Program-made: the position numbers and the translations under genes
Notes under the pieces: generated by a model
Told to the model about the DNA's origin: nothing
The model's input: only the letters and a program-made list of their open reading frames with translations
Databases searched by the model: none
Assembly (NCBI GenBank): GCA_020744425.1
Contig: JAGMUV010000008.1
Span: forward strand, 310,001-374,000
DNA from: Dactylonectria macrodidyma
Lineage: Eukaryota > Ascomycota > Sordariomycetes > Hypocreales > Nectriaceae
Direction: 5' to 3'
Length of the DNA: 64,000 nt
Shown here: positions 20,314 to 30,857 of the stretch, one piece after another
Position numbering within the stretch: position 1 is the stretch's first letter
Layout: every line of letters begins with the position of its first letter

Positions 20314-21068
20314 CGCCTCCGCTTGCAGCAGCAATGTTTTAGAGGCCAGCAGTCTACATATAGCTGGCTAGCACATTAATACGCATAACGCAATACTCCA
20401 AGCCCAGTCTTAACAAAGTGATTGATATTTTCCAGGCGGATTCGATTAAGACACCTTTTTATTTTATTTTTTCCCTCCCACCAAACAGTTCTCGTTTACC
20501 ATGGTCATGAAATCCGGACAGCAGCTGTACCAAGACGAGCAGAGCGAAGGATGCGCATCCTGCGCAGCAACGCTGAGGCACATGGAGCAATGTACTGCGG
20601 GGCGGGATGTCAATGCCGCTAGCCTATTTCGACACTTGCGCGGTGGATTTTGGGGTTTTGCAACAGTCACCTCTATAGCCTGCCATAGAGGGGGCGGAAG
20701 AAAGAACCTTTCGTTCCTCAAGGCATCCGAGCTTAATTTTGAGCGTCGAGGAGGGCACGGAAGGAAGAACCTCCTTTCGGAACAGGAGACCGGTCCCTAC
20801 GGGCCCGCCAAACGCCTTTCGGAACGAAGCTTACGCCATCGGCTTGGAGGGCACATTGGGCGTTGAGTGATCCGAGAGTTGGGAAGAAAGAAAGAAAGAC
20901 CTGGTGTTTGAGGTCCTGTGTATACAAGCTGTTGGCAGAACTAGAGGGGCATAACGACACAGTTACCCTACGAGATCCGCATTAATTCTGGAAATTGGCG
21001 TAAGATAGATAACTTAAAACATTCTCTGTCAGATATGCAGTATGGAGCAGAAACTCGCTTAATGCGAC
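20314..21068. other. Intergenic; weak open frame
   Basis: 20501-20866 (plus, 121 codons) starts MVMKSGQQLYQDEQ and has CASC and HMEQC but no family I recognise. Its second half is repetitive at the DNA level (variants of GAAGAACCTTTCG). I would not call it a gene without transcript data. Confidence 0.3.
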
Positions 21069-22336
21069 CTAAATGTGGAAGATCAATGCCTTCTGAAACG
21101 AAATCCTGCCACACACCAGATCCTCCCAACTCTTCTCAACCCCATTCTCGCCTCCGATCCCAGAGCCCTTCGCAAGCTCCAGAGTTTTGGCGCCGTCGGC
21201 CTCAACCCAACGATCAAAACCAGCTTTCCAGTCCTCGTATACTGACGCAACCCCGACGTCCTCGATGGCGCTATCCTGGATCCCACTGTGGTTTACCTGG
21301 ATCACATCCAGGCTTTGTCGCTTCACCAGATGTTCCTTGGCCACCGGATCAGGATTCTGGATGATTTCCCGCTTGGTGGCCAGCGCGAGAATGGTGAAGC
21401 TCGTAGTCTTGGGGAGCACAGGCGACACCGAACCGAGGAAGCGTTCGATAATCCCATCTCTGGCACCAAAGTCGACAAGGAGAACTCGAGTTGGCTGTAG
21501 TGCCGCGAGCCAGTTAGGTGCCTCGCTCGAAGCCAGGTCGCTATAGGACATAGACTTGATTGGGAATGCACTTTGCCCACCCATTATTGATGCCTCTGAG
21601 GCCGTGGAAAGCTGGAGGTATCCAAGAGGGAGGTTTTGGGGGTCTCGGTCCTGTGTCAGAGACCAAGAAAACATTCGGCCGGTCTTGCTGGAGGTTGAGA
21701 GGCCGACCACGACAGTCGACGTCAAGTCGGCATCTTCCCTATCCCACTTGCCCGCTTCACGGCCCAACGGGTGAATAGGCTTGAAATGAGGATCGAATAG
21801 TAAGACGAACCTATTCAGGAGATGCCCTGACCCGAAACCAGTGAACGCCGCTACAAACCAATCATCGACTCTTGGCTTCAACACCTCGTCGATAAGGATG
21901 AACCTATTATATAGATTCATCAACGGCTTCCTGTGCTCGCTGATCTCCCTAAAATGGCCAGCAGTCTCGGTTCTGACGAGTGTCAGGTCATGCTGATAGG
22001 AACTTAAGGGTATAAGCCAGTAAAGCCTAGAACCCTTTGAGATATCGTCGACATTGGACTCGATCACCTCAGCAATGCCCCACGCGGGAACGATACACCA
22101 GTCATCGGCATTGTTGTAGGGCGGCGTAAGGGATGCGGGAACTGGAAAGGCGTGCCACCATCTAAGAACACCACCCCGGACGGCGTATGCCAGGTTGTTT
22201 TTTGTCAGAGTGATGAGTCTGGTGCGTATACGGACGGATGACGGTGAGAGGAGCGGAAGGTCGAGGGGGGGGAAGTAGTGGCTGCATGCTTGGTATGGTC
22301 GTGCTTAGACACAACATAGACTTCAGCGCCAGACAT
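21069..22336 (-). pseudogene. DUF2855 family protein with a homopolymer frameshift
   Basis: The minus-strand ATG at 22336 begins MSGAEVYVVSKHD, about 422 residues if one base is restored. The main frame contains TKNNLAYAVRGGVLRWW, VPAWGIAEVIESN, RLYWLIPLSSY, TSTVVVGLSTSSKTG and LVDFGARDGIIERFLGS, in the order of DUF2855 proteins. These are alcohol-dehydrogenase-like fungal proteins of unknown reaction that lack a zinc site. The first ~25 codons and the rest are in different frames. The switch lies at a run of eight C (minus strand, 22265-22272), where nine would keep the frame open. This is either a sequencing or assembly error or a recent one-base deletion. The remainder shows no damage. The C-terminus (ISFQKALIF) is complete. 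Confidence 0.7.
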
Positions 22337-23075
22337 GGTGGAGGATGAAGCAGCTAGAGAACTGTACTGTTCTCATCTCACGTGCTACTCTAGGCGTATT
22401 TGTATCCGAGTCTTGATCAGGGTAAAAGCAACGATACGACGTCTGTCGGACTTAACGGATGCTCGGGAAAGATGGGAGTGGGCCAGTGTCAAGGGTTACA
22501 GCTGGCTCCTTGTCGGTGATGACTCACGTCGTTGTGGACTAGATTTCAGAGGGGGTTCGAGTCAGACTTTCCTCTTTCTGCAATTTCATCATGGCCTTGC
22601 TGCTTAACTAACAAAACCCAACTCGGTTCGTAATCATTTCACCCTCAAACATGCTCGAGACCGCCAGCCTCGTTTCGGCTAACTAGAGCAACTGTGGCCC
22701 TGCCGTCTTGACAGTTTCTGTCTTTTCTTGCTTAGCTGGCTACCCTTGGGTAGCGTAAGTTTTTCCTGGTTGCCGCTGTTAGCGAGTTGTTAGACCAGGG
22801 GGGCTTGCACAGGCTACAATAGTTAGCAGCAACCATTAGTCTAGCGCCCATCTATCTATCTTACAGCGATAAGAATTCATCTCACAGTGGTGATGATCCA
22901 CGTCACAGTGGAGAGAAGTGGACAGAAGGACAGAAGTGGACTGAACAGAAGTGGACTGAACATTTGACTAAAACTAGGCGTTTGACTAAAAACGTTTGAC
23001 TACCCGTTGGCATTGTGGGGCTTGCAAGCATGCCAACCTCTCCGAGGTTGGTCACAAAAACCTGGTCCACCGTTT
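22337..23075. other. Intergenic with short repeats
   Basis: No gene is supported. 22905-22962 has near-tandem units around AGAAGTGGACTGAAC. 22964-23001 holds three TTTGACTA words (TTTGACTAAAA type), a motif that recurs at 55.0-55.2 and 55.9-56.0 kb. Confidence 0.45.
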
Positions 23076-23116
23076 TACCATGCAGTACCCACCTGCCGTA
23101 CGTACCCACCTACCGT

Positions 23117-23149
<33 letters not shown>

Positions 23150-23522
23150 TTCCCCATACAAAATGCAATTTTTCAACCCCATGGGGAAAAATCACCAAAA
23201 ATAATAAAATAAAAGAATTTCCAGAATTCAGTTTATAATTGAATGAACTTTCATATTTTCTCGGTCTTTTAACTTCACGGCCTGTGGGGCTGTGTACGAC
23301 GGGTAACAATTCCGCCTCCGAATTTGAACTCCCATCTTCCTGCTGCCCCCCATCTTAATCACATCCTCAACAGTCCCTGTCTCTTCGGTTGCCTGAATTG
23401 GCTCTGAAATAGTTTCACAAGCCGCTAGAGCCTCGGCTAGTGTCATGAACTTCTTCTTGGGATCAGGCATAGCCTTTCTCTTCTTGCCTATTCTCAACCG
23501 GCCAACTTCCTCCTCCAAACTG

Positions 23523-23530
23523 GCTATCCT
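23523..23530 (+). repeat. hAT 8-bp target duplication, left
   Basis: GCTATCCT, repeated exactly at 26565-26572. Confidence 0.88.
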
Positions 23531-26500
23531 CAAGGCTCGAACCCACTACACTGTAAATCCACGTGGACCACATATAAGTGGCCCATCTCTATTACATCCA
23601 CTTGTCGGCGCTCAGATTACGTAATAATCCACTACACTTGGACACGAAAGTGGATGTAATGGAGTGGATTTAGGTGGATTTAGGTACAGTGGGATATTCC
23701 CTGACCCTATATGGTTCATAGTACTTATTTTTGTATATGACTGCCTATTAAATCGAGGTACCTGGACCCGAGTTAGCCGAGGTCGATCACCCCTACAGCT
23801 AATCTAATAACATTCGACGAGAAACTACCCCTATTGAGCGCGTTTTCTACAGATTTCCTGCTTTGTTTTTGCCCTAAAAAAAAATTGATGTCAGCCAACC
23901 AGCCAGGCCAACCAGGCCAACAGCAGCAGCTCGAAGACCGTCTTTTTCGCCATTTCAGAGGCTGGAATTGGTCAGAACGCGCTCGTGATACTAGCTCTTG
24001 GCTGTGGGACTTTGGCTATGATATTCAACGTCATGGCTTACGCAAATGGGCTTGCAAGGACTGTATCCTCAGAAATCGTCCCATTATCGCGAGTTTTACC
24101 TCTTCAGGTCTCCAGAACGCGGCAAATCATCTATAGCATGAGCACAAAACACCAGCACCAGAGGGAGAGAAAAAGAGCACAGCACAGCTCAAATCCGAAG
24201 GCGCACTGAAATCGAACCAGCTGACTATTGCCTCTGTTTTGAAACTGGACGTCAACAAGCCTGCGGAACAGAATATCGCGAATAGCTTCATCTCACGCTT
24301 TAATAAGCAACACTTTCAGCGTATGCTAGTCAAGTTAATCGTCAGTAGCAACCAGTCCTTTTCCTTCGCCAATAACCCCATCCTCCGCGAAATCTTCGAC
24401 TATTTGAATCCCTCCGTTTCCATCTAACACGCCAATTTGACTGCCACGGCTGTCCGATATAAGATCATTCAAGAGTATAACCGCCACAAGCAGACGGTTA
24501 TCGAGGTGCTGAGGAACTCCCCTGGAGCCCTTCATATTTCATTTGATGGCTGGACGTCTCGAAATAAGCTTGCCCTCTATGGCATTGCTTGTTTTTTCAG
24601 AGATGAGAAGAATCGGCTATGTAAAATCATGATTGGAGTTCTAGAGGCTTATCGTCACTTTGGCTTAACGATCGGTGGGGAGGTTCTCGACGTCCTACAT
24701 ACTCTTGGCGTGGGTCCAGAGAAGGTTAGCTATTTCACGCTTGACAATGCAGAAAACAACGATACTACTATGGAGGTTATTGGTGCTGAACTTGGGTTCG
24801 ATGGCTGATAGCGCCGAGGATGTTGTATTGGCCATACAATTAACTTATTAGCCAAGGCGCTCTTATTTGGCAAAAACGCCGACGCGTTCGAGAAGCAATT
24901 GTCAGGCGCAGAAGCGTTATCTGATACTGAATACGCTCAATGGCGCAAAAAAGGACCAGTTGGCAAGTTACATAATATCGTAGTTGATGTCCGTATTAGC
25001 CACCGGCTGATTTACTTGTTCAAGGAGGTCCAGAGAGTAAGCAGTTTAACTAAATCCTATTCGTCTCATATTAACTCAGTATATCTAACAGGACGAAATT
25101 AATCGCGCCACCACCCTTAAACTCCGATCGAAGAAACCACTCAAGCTAATTATCGACAACAACACGCATTGGCTATCACAACTCTACATGATCCGCAGGG
25201 CTCTACGGTTAAAAACCTCTATCGAACTCCTACTGATCAAGTATAAGGCGCAGTAGGAGGACGAAAATCGGTCTAAAAAGACTGGCTAAGTGACACAAGC
25301 CAAGTTGGCGAAAAAACCACGCATCCTCCGAGACGAGAATCAGCTAACGGACAAAGACTGGGAGGTTCTTTACCATTTGGAGGCTATTCTGACTGTTTTT
25401 AAGACCGTAGTAAAGACGCTTGAGGGTAATGGACACATCCACAGGCGTAAGCAAGGCTAGACTGGCTCCTATGGCAATATCTGGGACGTAGTGCTTGGCT
25501 ATGAGTTGCTGCTTAACACACTGGAAGAATATAAGCAGCTTGCTGCTGATTTTCCTGATCCAGAGCACTTCCGCATCGGAATCAACCTTGCTTGGGATAA
25601 GCTGGATGAATATTATCAGCGGCTGGATGAGACGCCCATCTACTATACGGCTATGGCGCTCCATCCAGCTTATCGTTGGGACTGGTTTGATGAAACGTGG
25701 GCTCATAAGCCTAGCTGGGTTGAAAAGGCAAAAGAGATGGTTGCCGACGTCTGGCTGTCCGATTACGCTCATCTCGAGGTTAGAACCAGCAGCAGCAGAG
25801 GGGACGACGAGCCACCGGCAAAAAGACCTCGGTTTTTCAACCCCTTCGAGAAGAACAGTCGTCTGCCAAACTCAAAACCAGCATACGCAGCAATTATTGT
25901 TGGTGACGAGTACCAAGCGTGGCAGACGGATCGTGAGGCCAGCGACGGCGACGTTCGTGATCCAATTGGTTACTGGATCACTAAGCAAGGCAGATATCCT
26001 CGGTTATCCAGGATGGTATTGGACTTCCTGACGATCCAGCCGATGTCAGCCGAGTGTGAGAGGTTATTTTCAGCTGCTGGCAAGATGGTCTCCGGGTTGC
26101 ATACGAACCTAGATGCTGAGATTATCGCCATTTGTCATGTCTTACGCTCTTGGTACCGTGCTGGGGTTATCAAGGACCTGGATCCATTGCTTAAGTCACA
26201 CCTCGAAAGTAAGCTGGATGGCGGTTGTGGGACTCTAGGCGACGACGAGCTGGCGCTTGCTGAGTCGAAATGGCTATTGGAGGGCGAGTACAGCGCCAGC
26301 GAGGTTGACGAGTCATCACAGCCGCAACAGGCTGAAGAGTTAGTGTCAACGTCTGAAAGTGAGGCTGAATAGGCACCGACGAGGTTGTGAAGAGCCTCAA
26401 AGATCCACTATAAATCCACTTATAAATCCACTTATAAATCCACGTGTGTACATCCATTCCACTCCGGTCGAAAGTGTGCTACATCCACTTTGTAATTGCC

Positions 26501-26564
26501 TAAAAATGGTCCATCCACTCTACTTGGCCCAAAAGTGGAGTGGATGTAGTGGTTCCGACCCTTG
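23531..26564 (+). mobile_element. hAT-family DNA transposon nested in the pogo element
   Basis: The 3034-bp element has imperfect terminal inverted repeats (CAAGG.TCG.AACC.ACTACA) and an exact 8-bp target duplication, the hallmark of hAT. Subterminal regions (23545-23700 and 26400-26545) are dense in the words ATCCACT/AGTGGAT, probably transposase binding sites. It inserted into the minus-strand pogo transposase gene, so it is younger than that element, yet it has itself collected RIP-type stops. Confidence 0.9.
23889..26372 (+). pseudogene. hAT transposase, RIP-mutated
   Basis: ATG 23889 (MSANQPGQPGQQQQLED) leads into a BED-like zinc-finger region. Then come LHISFDGWTSRNKLALYGI and YFTLDNAENNDTTMEV (catalytic-domain Asp motifs), and WLSQLYMIRRALRLK. 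The C-terminal dimerisation domain follows as RLSRMVLDFLTIQPMSAECE and RLFSAAGKMVSGLHTNLDAE, then an acidic tail ending at 26372. In-frame stops include TAA after PSVSI, TGA after LGFDG and TAG within the 25.2-25.5 kb part, at positions where Gln or Trp is expected. About 800 residues originally, now inactive. Confidence 0.85.
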
Positions 26565-26572
26565 GCTATCCT
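26565..26572 (+). repeat. hAT 8-bp target duplication, right
   Basis: GCTATCCT, identical to 23523-23530. Confidence 0.88.
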
Positions 26573-28214
26573 TGCACTCAGCGAGGCTGTTTGGGATTCC
26601 TGGACTTCAAATCGTCTTGGAGGCCTTGAGAGAGCCATTGTCAAGCGTTTGGAGACCATGAGAGCAACGAGACGGCAGGAAACAAAGATATATGTTGTTC
26701 AAAAAGCAGGTAGCCATCCATTTCTCCTGGTTTTTGGATAAGTGACATTCATGATCCCGACCAGCTAGGTACTTCCGCATACATGACTTCTGTGGCCGTC
26801 TAGTATAATAAGGCTGGCGCCAGACTCATCTTCTGGCTGGGTTGAAGGTAGATAGATCTGTTGGAGCCACTCAACTGCCATATGGTTGTCTGTCTAGCCG
26901 TTGTTAGAAATGACATACTGCCAGTCGGCTATCTTCTCGAACTTCCTGATACACCACTGCTGCTGAAGCTCTTTTGCCTTTGAAAATGATCCCTTGTTTC
27001 AGAGGGCGGTCGTCTGCAGTGACAGCCCCGATAAAGTTAGTCCAAGCGCGGGACTGAGGACCTCTGATAGACGCCCTCTTCTTGCGGTCGCTACTCCCAA
27101 TAACTAGAGAATACAAGCCTAGATTCAAATGAATTAATTAACTATAGCATCAAAAACGTCAATTACTCACCAAATCTAGCCATGATACCACCCTCATCAA
27201 CATTAACTGTGGTCCCCGACTTAATCCAGCCATACTCGCTCTCCCGGATATCATACTACCAATTGACGGCCATTGGTGTAAAAGAAAGTGAATCTCGAGG
27301 CCTCCGGGGGTTTCCCTATCTTCATCTTAATGGGCTGGGTGACGTTTCATGAACCAGCCTATCCAGTGTACACTGGTAGCCCTTTCCCGGCCTTGTTGGC
27401 TGAAAGAGGGCAGCGACGGTGGCGCGAACTTGACTTTGAGAAGGAGCATCGCCCAAGGCCGCTTGTCGAAGTATTCAGGTGACTAATCTGGCCTCCTGGG
27501 ACTTGGATATACAGCTGAGTAGGCTGGGTGACCTCAGACTTAGACGGTAGACCTCATAATCGGTCTGAAAGAGTCGTCTGAGGGATGCCACGACTCTGGG
27601 CGGCCTGGTGCTGTGAGGGGCCGTTATCTGTGACATCCAGTATAGCCTCTATAACTTCATGCTCCGTATAAGATAGCTGAGGCATTTTCAAGGCAATTAT
27701 GGAAGGCTGGCGTAGATAAAGATTCGATAAAGCTTCGACGAGGCGGGTTCATGGGGGAGGCATCTGCAGAAATTTTACATTAGTGCCATGCGACCATACC
27801 GCATACGTGATCGAAAAATTAATGCGATAATATCAAACGTCATGAAATCCTCAATAAAACCGAAATTATCCTATGCCAATAGCTTCAAGTTTGGGCAAGC
27901 ACTGTGTAAGTGAAAATGAGTGTTTTGTATGGGGAATTTTTTTTTTTGCTGTACGGTAGGTGGGTACTGCATGGTACACCACAAACAGTTGATTTTAGTG
28001 TAATAGGGCTGGGTGTCCAACAACCTCGATAATACTGATATCGACCAATATAGTTGGAAGCCATAGGGTTAGTCTTTTTCCTTCAGTCGAAGTCTGCTGG
28101 CCCTCGAACTTAAAAAGGAGCATTTTCGCAAACAACTTAGTTGGTTGGTTGACCAACCAACCAACGATAGAATTTCCATGAAGCAACGCAACCAAGTATT
28201 AGGCCGAAGTTGGG

Positions 28215-28529
28215 TTGGTTGATTTGAATGCTGCGCTGAAAGAACCCCTCACAGCAGAAACGGACTACGATCGCCACAAGCAGGACCCGCTCGCGAAGCA
28301 GAAGAAGGGCATCGGCCACTGGAAGCCCGAGCTCGCGTCGGACAGCGAGGAGGCGGTGCGGGCAGACCGCGCCGCGGCGGCGGCGGCGGAGCTCGCGGAC
28401 GTGAAGGAGGCGATGAGGAAGTTGCACGACCCCGACGGCGAGTCCAGCAGGCTCCATTGCGGGCGAGCGATTGGGCGGAGATTTGTAGAGAGGAAGCTGA
28501 AGGTATCTCTCAAGCTGTTAAGTTTCTAG
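28215..28529 (+). pseudogene. Fragment of a small conserved fungal protein
   Basis: A GC-rich island in AT-rich surroundings encodes DYDRHKQDPLAKQKKG, HWKPELASDSEEAVRADR and an Ala-rich ELADVKEAMRKLHDP. This recalls small fungal proteins with a K-x-G-x-GHWKPELASDSE core, whose function I do not know. No ATG is in frame at the front, and the tail after DPDGE looks unrelated. It is probably an exon-sized copy of a gene elsewhere. Just upstream, 28141-28166 is a GTTG/CAAC palindrome. Confidence 0.4.
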
Positions 28530-29855
28530 AATCTTCGGTGACCACTGATCTGCCGCCATAAGAGGGGGTACAGGGTGTCATTAAACAAGGATCATTTGAG
28601 TCTTAAAATAGCCGTTGGATCCTTCGGGAGCCGAAAACGGCCACTGTCGCGTCGTGGCCGCCCCAGGATCAGCACCACCTCCATAATTCGCCAACAGACG
28701 CCCGGGGGAAACCCTCTGCCTTCCAGCTTCAAGCACTCCATTGCTCCAAAAGTCTCAATCAACTGAGCTCTGCAGCTACGTCCGATTAGCTGGTCTACCG
28801 AGGGGGATGGCCCCCGTCCCGACTTGTTGAGCAACAGGTATCCGAGGTATTCCCGTTGGAATGGCGGTCGCCCCCGCAACGCAATTCTGGAGCGTGACGT
28901 TTGGTCTTGATATGTTTTGAATGTCGAATCAACCCGTTTTCCATCCACCAAGCATCTACTGCGATATCCGATAGTGCAGCCAAGGAGTGTAGAAGAACTT
29001 GAAAGGCTCCTGCGACAGGTCGAGCAACGCGCCGACGAAGCAGAGAGAGAGCGACAATGCGTTGAAAGAGAGCAGCACCTTCCCCTTAATTTTATTTTTC
29101 TTGTCGCTCACATCCCTCGTCCAGATGTTTTGCAGGCCTTGGTGCGTCTTGACGGGATGCACGGGCCACTAGCTCAGCGACTTGGTTAGTGGCCCGTGCA
29201 TCCAATAGTGACTTGGGATGGTGGAAGGAACGGATTACAGGGATGCACCAGTTTACTAAAAGCTGGAATAAGGGTTTGGACGCAGAGCGCGCCCATCTCC
29301 AGGCCCCATCTTGAGGCGGCCTTTGTCCTACCTTTACCTCTCCCTTTGTGTCCGTCCCGCTTCCACTCACGATCGAAGCAACCGGCCAAAAAACGACTAC
29401 AAATCTAGGTTCTCGCGCAGTGCCCTCACTCTACGACTCCGATACCTCCGCAGATGAGCTATCACTCAATTTCCATGAGTGCGCCAACGCCACCTACCGA
29501 CCCGCCATAAGACTACGGCCACAGTTTGTCTGCACCACAATGTCTACACCCTCGCATCATGTATCGTGTACGATAGATTACTTGTTGCAGCATCGGCTTC
29601 TATTGCCTATCTAGAGATAACACAGGCGAAATCGTCACAATCTCCAATAAACTCAGGCGGAGATTGTCTCCGGTGTACATCCATAAGTTTAACTAGGGTA
29701 AAACGGTGAACGTCATAATAGCTTACTTGGGTGCTTCAATGCTATCCTTAACCACCATAAAAGAGAGATTTCCAAACTTAGGGTCGTGAACCGTAACTTC
29801 TTAGGATGTGGTCATAGATTCCGTCTCCAGAGTTGCGCCGCTTCGCAGAAAACAC
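28530..29855. other. Intergenic; coiled-coil scrap and a perfect hairpin
   Basis: 28957-29085 (plus) encodes RSVEELERLLRQVEQRADEA-type heptads, resembling the coiled-coil linker of a fungal kinase-like family, but nothing identifiable follows. 29155-29203 forms a perfect 17-bp inverted repeat (see separate entry). Other open frames are unsupported. Confidence 0.35.
29155..29203. repeat. Perfect 17-bp inverted repeat with 15-nt loop
   Basis: GGATGCACGGGCCACTA (29155-29171) is followed after 15 nt by its exact reverse complement (29187-29203). It is GC-rich and would form a stable hairpin. It lies between unrelated scraps, so no gene-linked role can be assigned. Confidence 0.75.
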
Positions 29856-30857
29856 CTAAGCCGCATCCAACGGCTTTTGTCCAATGACCATGTGAAGGGT
29901 GTAATACGCGTGTATGTTGGTGTTATGGATGGACTTCCTGACGTCGATCAGGAAGACCTTGACCTGCTCGGTGGACCATCCAAGGCCGCGGGTGAAGGGG
30001 GCCATGACAGCTGAGAAGAAGTCGAGAATGATGGCCTGGTTGTACAGCCCCGCCTTCTTGAGCCCCTTGTTCTTGGGCCACGTGCCGATGGGCACCTTGT
30101 ACATCTTGCTGTCGACGTTGACGAAGCCGACGTCCTTGACCATGCCCTCGTTCTTCTGCTGCCCGTGCAGGTCGAAGCCGAACTTCAGAAAGCCCTCGCG
30201 CAGCAGCCTGACGAACTCGTCGTACTTGTAGTCGTCGGGCTTGGAGCTATCGTCGCTGTGTGTGATGTACAGGAAGTCCTGCAGCTCGATCCAACCCCCA
30301 GGTTTCAGGGCCTTGTATGCTTGCTCCAAGAGGCGCGGCATATCCTTTATAGTCAGAGCCATGTGACGCAGGTGGATGCAGTCGAGCGAGTTTGGAGGGT
30401 ATACCCATTCCGTCTCGGCGTTGTCGACGATGAACTTGACATTGGGAGGCACCCATGACGGTTGGATCGGGCTGAGGTCGATGCCAGTGATTTCCGCAGA
30501 GGGGTACTCGTCGCCTACTGCATTCAATTCGAGGAGCGCCAATATTAGTCACGAAATTCAATATCTTATATAAACTTGGGGGCTCGCATCAAGTGTAGTC
30601 TCACTGTCGATAGCCCAGATGCCCGTGCCAGTGCCGACGTCGAGGATATTCTGAGGATGATCCAACGGCGCCAGATGCAGCTTGCCTCCGCAGAGATGCA
30701 GCACGAGAGCGTGTTTCATGTCCTCGCGCTCCTGCTCCTCGTTGTCATTTGGGATGAGGTAGCACATCAAAGCCTCTGATTGCGGGGTACTCGTGGGTTT
30801 TGTTAATGACTGAACCCATTTACGCACAAGACGTAAATGGATATGTGGCCGCACCAT
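29856..30857 (-). CDS. LaeA-like SAM-dependent methyltransferase (N-terminus uncertain)
   Basis: Minus strand. The upstream exon ends at 30605 with LHLAPLDHPQNILDVGTGTG (SAM-binding motif I), then IWAID. An 87-bp intron follows (30604-30518; GTGAGA...GCAG), and the second exon continues GDEYPSAEITGIDLSPIQPS and ALKPGGWIELQDF to a stop at 29856. This is the class I methyltransferase fold of the large fungal LaeA/Mtr family, whose members act on small molecules or affect secondary metabolism. The region before PNDNEEQER, normally a Tyr-rich HAYxxGxYxLPND block, is only poorly matched, and I cannot find a convincing ATG. The 5' end is therefore either an unresolved exon or decayed. The C-terminal half shows no stops. 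Confidence 0.65.

Larger units (their letters stand above)
23228..27686 (-). pseudogene. pogo-type transposase (HTH + DDE), split by the hAT insertion and mutated
   Basis: On the minus strand, ATG 27686 gives MPQLSYTEHEVIEAILDVT and AAQSRGIPQTTLSDRL (helix-turn-helix). Later pieces give VNVDEGGIMARF, VIGSSDRKKRASIRGPQSRA, FIGAVTADDRPLKQGIIFKG (DDE catalytic region) and PPRRFEVQESQTASLSARIA. The frame resumes beyond the hAT element as SLEEEVGRLRIGKKRKAMP and ends at 23228. Joining across a single GCTATCCT restores ARIA-SLEEEV in frame, which proves the interruption. Stops (for example TGA after TLSDRL) and frameshifts show the copy is dead. Confidence 0.8.
23078..27974 (-). mobile_element. pogo/Fot1-like DNA transposon, interrupted by a hAT element
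   Basis: Terminal inverted repeats begin CCATGCAGTACCCACC and continue through TACCGTACAGC, an A-run and TTCCCCATACAAAA. The left copy carries an extra 17-bp unit and a 28-A run. Both ends are flanked by TA (23076-23077, 27975-27976), the target of Tc1/mariner-pogo elements. The transposase is on the minus strand, starting near 27686 and ending at 23228. Removing the 3.0-kb hAT insertion and one copy of its 8-bp duplication leaves about 1.85 kb, a typical Fot1/pogo length. Confidence 0.85.

Noticed and set aside
20781..20797. AGGAGACCGGTCCCTA also present near 63565
   Set aside because: Only a ~17-bp match with dissimilar flanks. I cannot separate it from chance.
22545..22560. GGGTTCGAGTC resembling a tRNA B box (also near 11388)
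   Set aside because: No matching A box or acceptor and anticodon stems could be folded at a suitable distance.
28141..28166. GTTGGTTGGT...ACCAACCAAC palindrome
   Set aside because: Low-complexity tetranucleotide repeat. The symmetry is expected from GTTG slippage.
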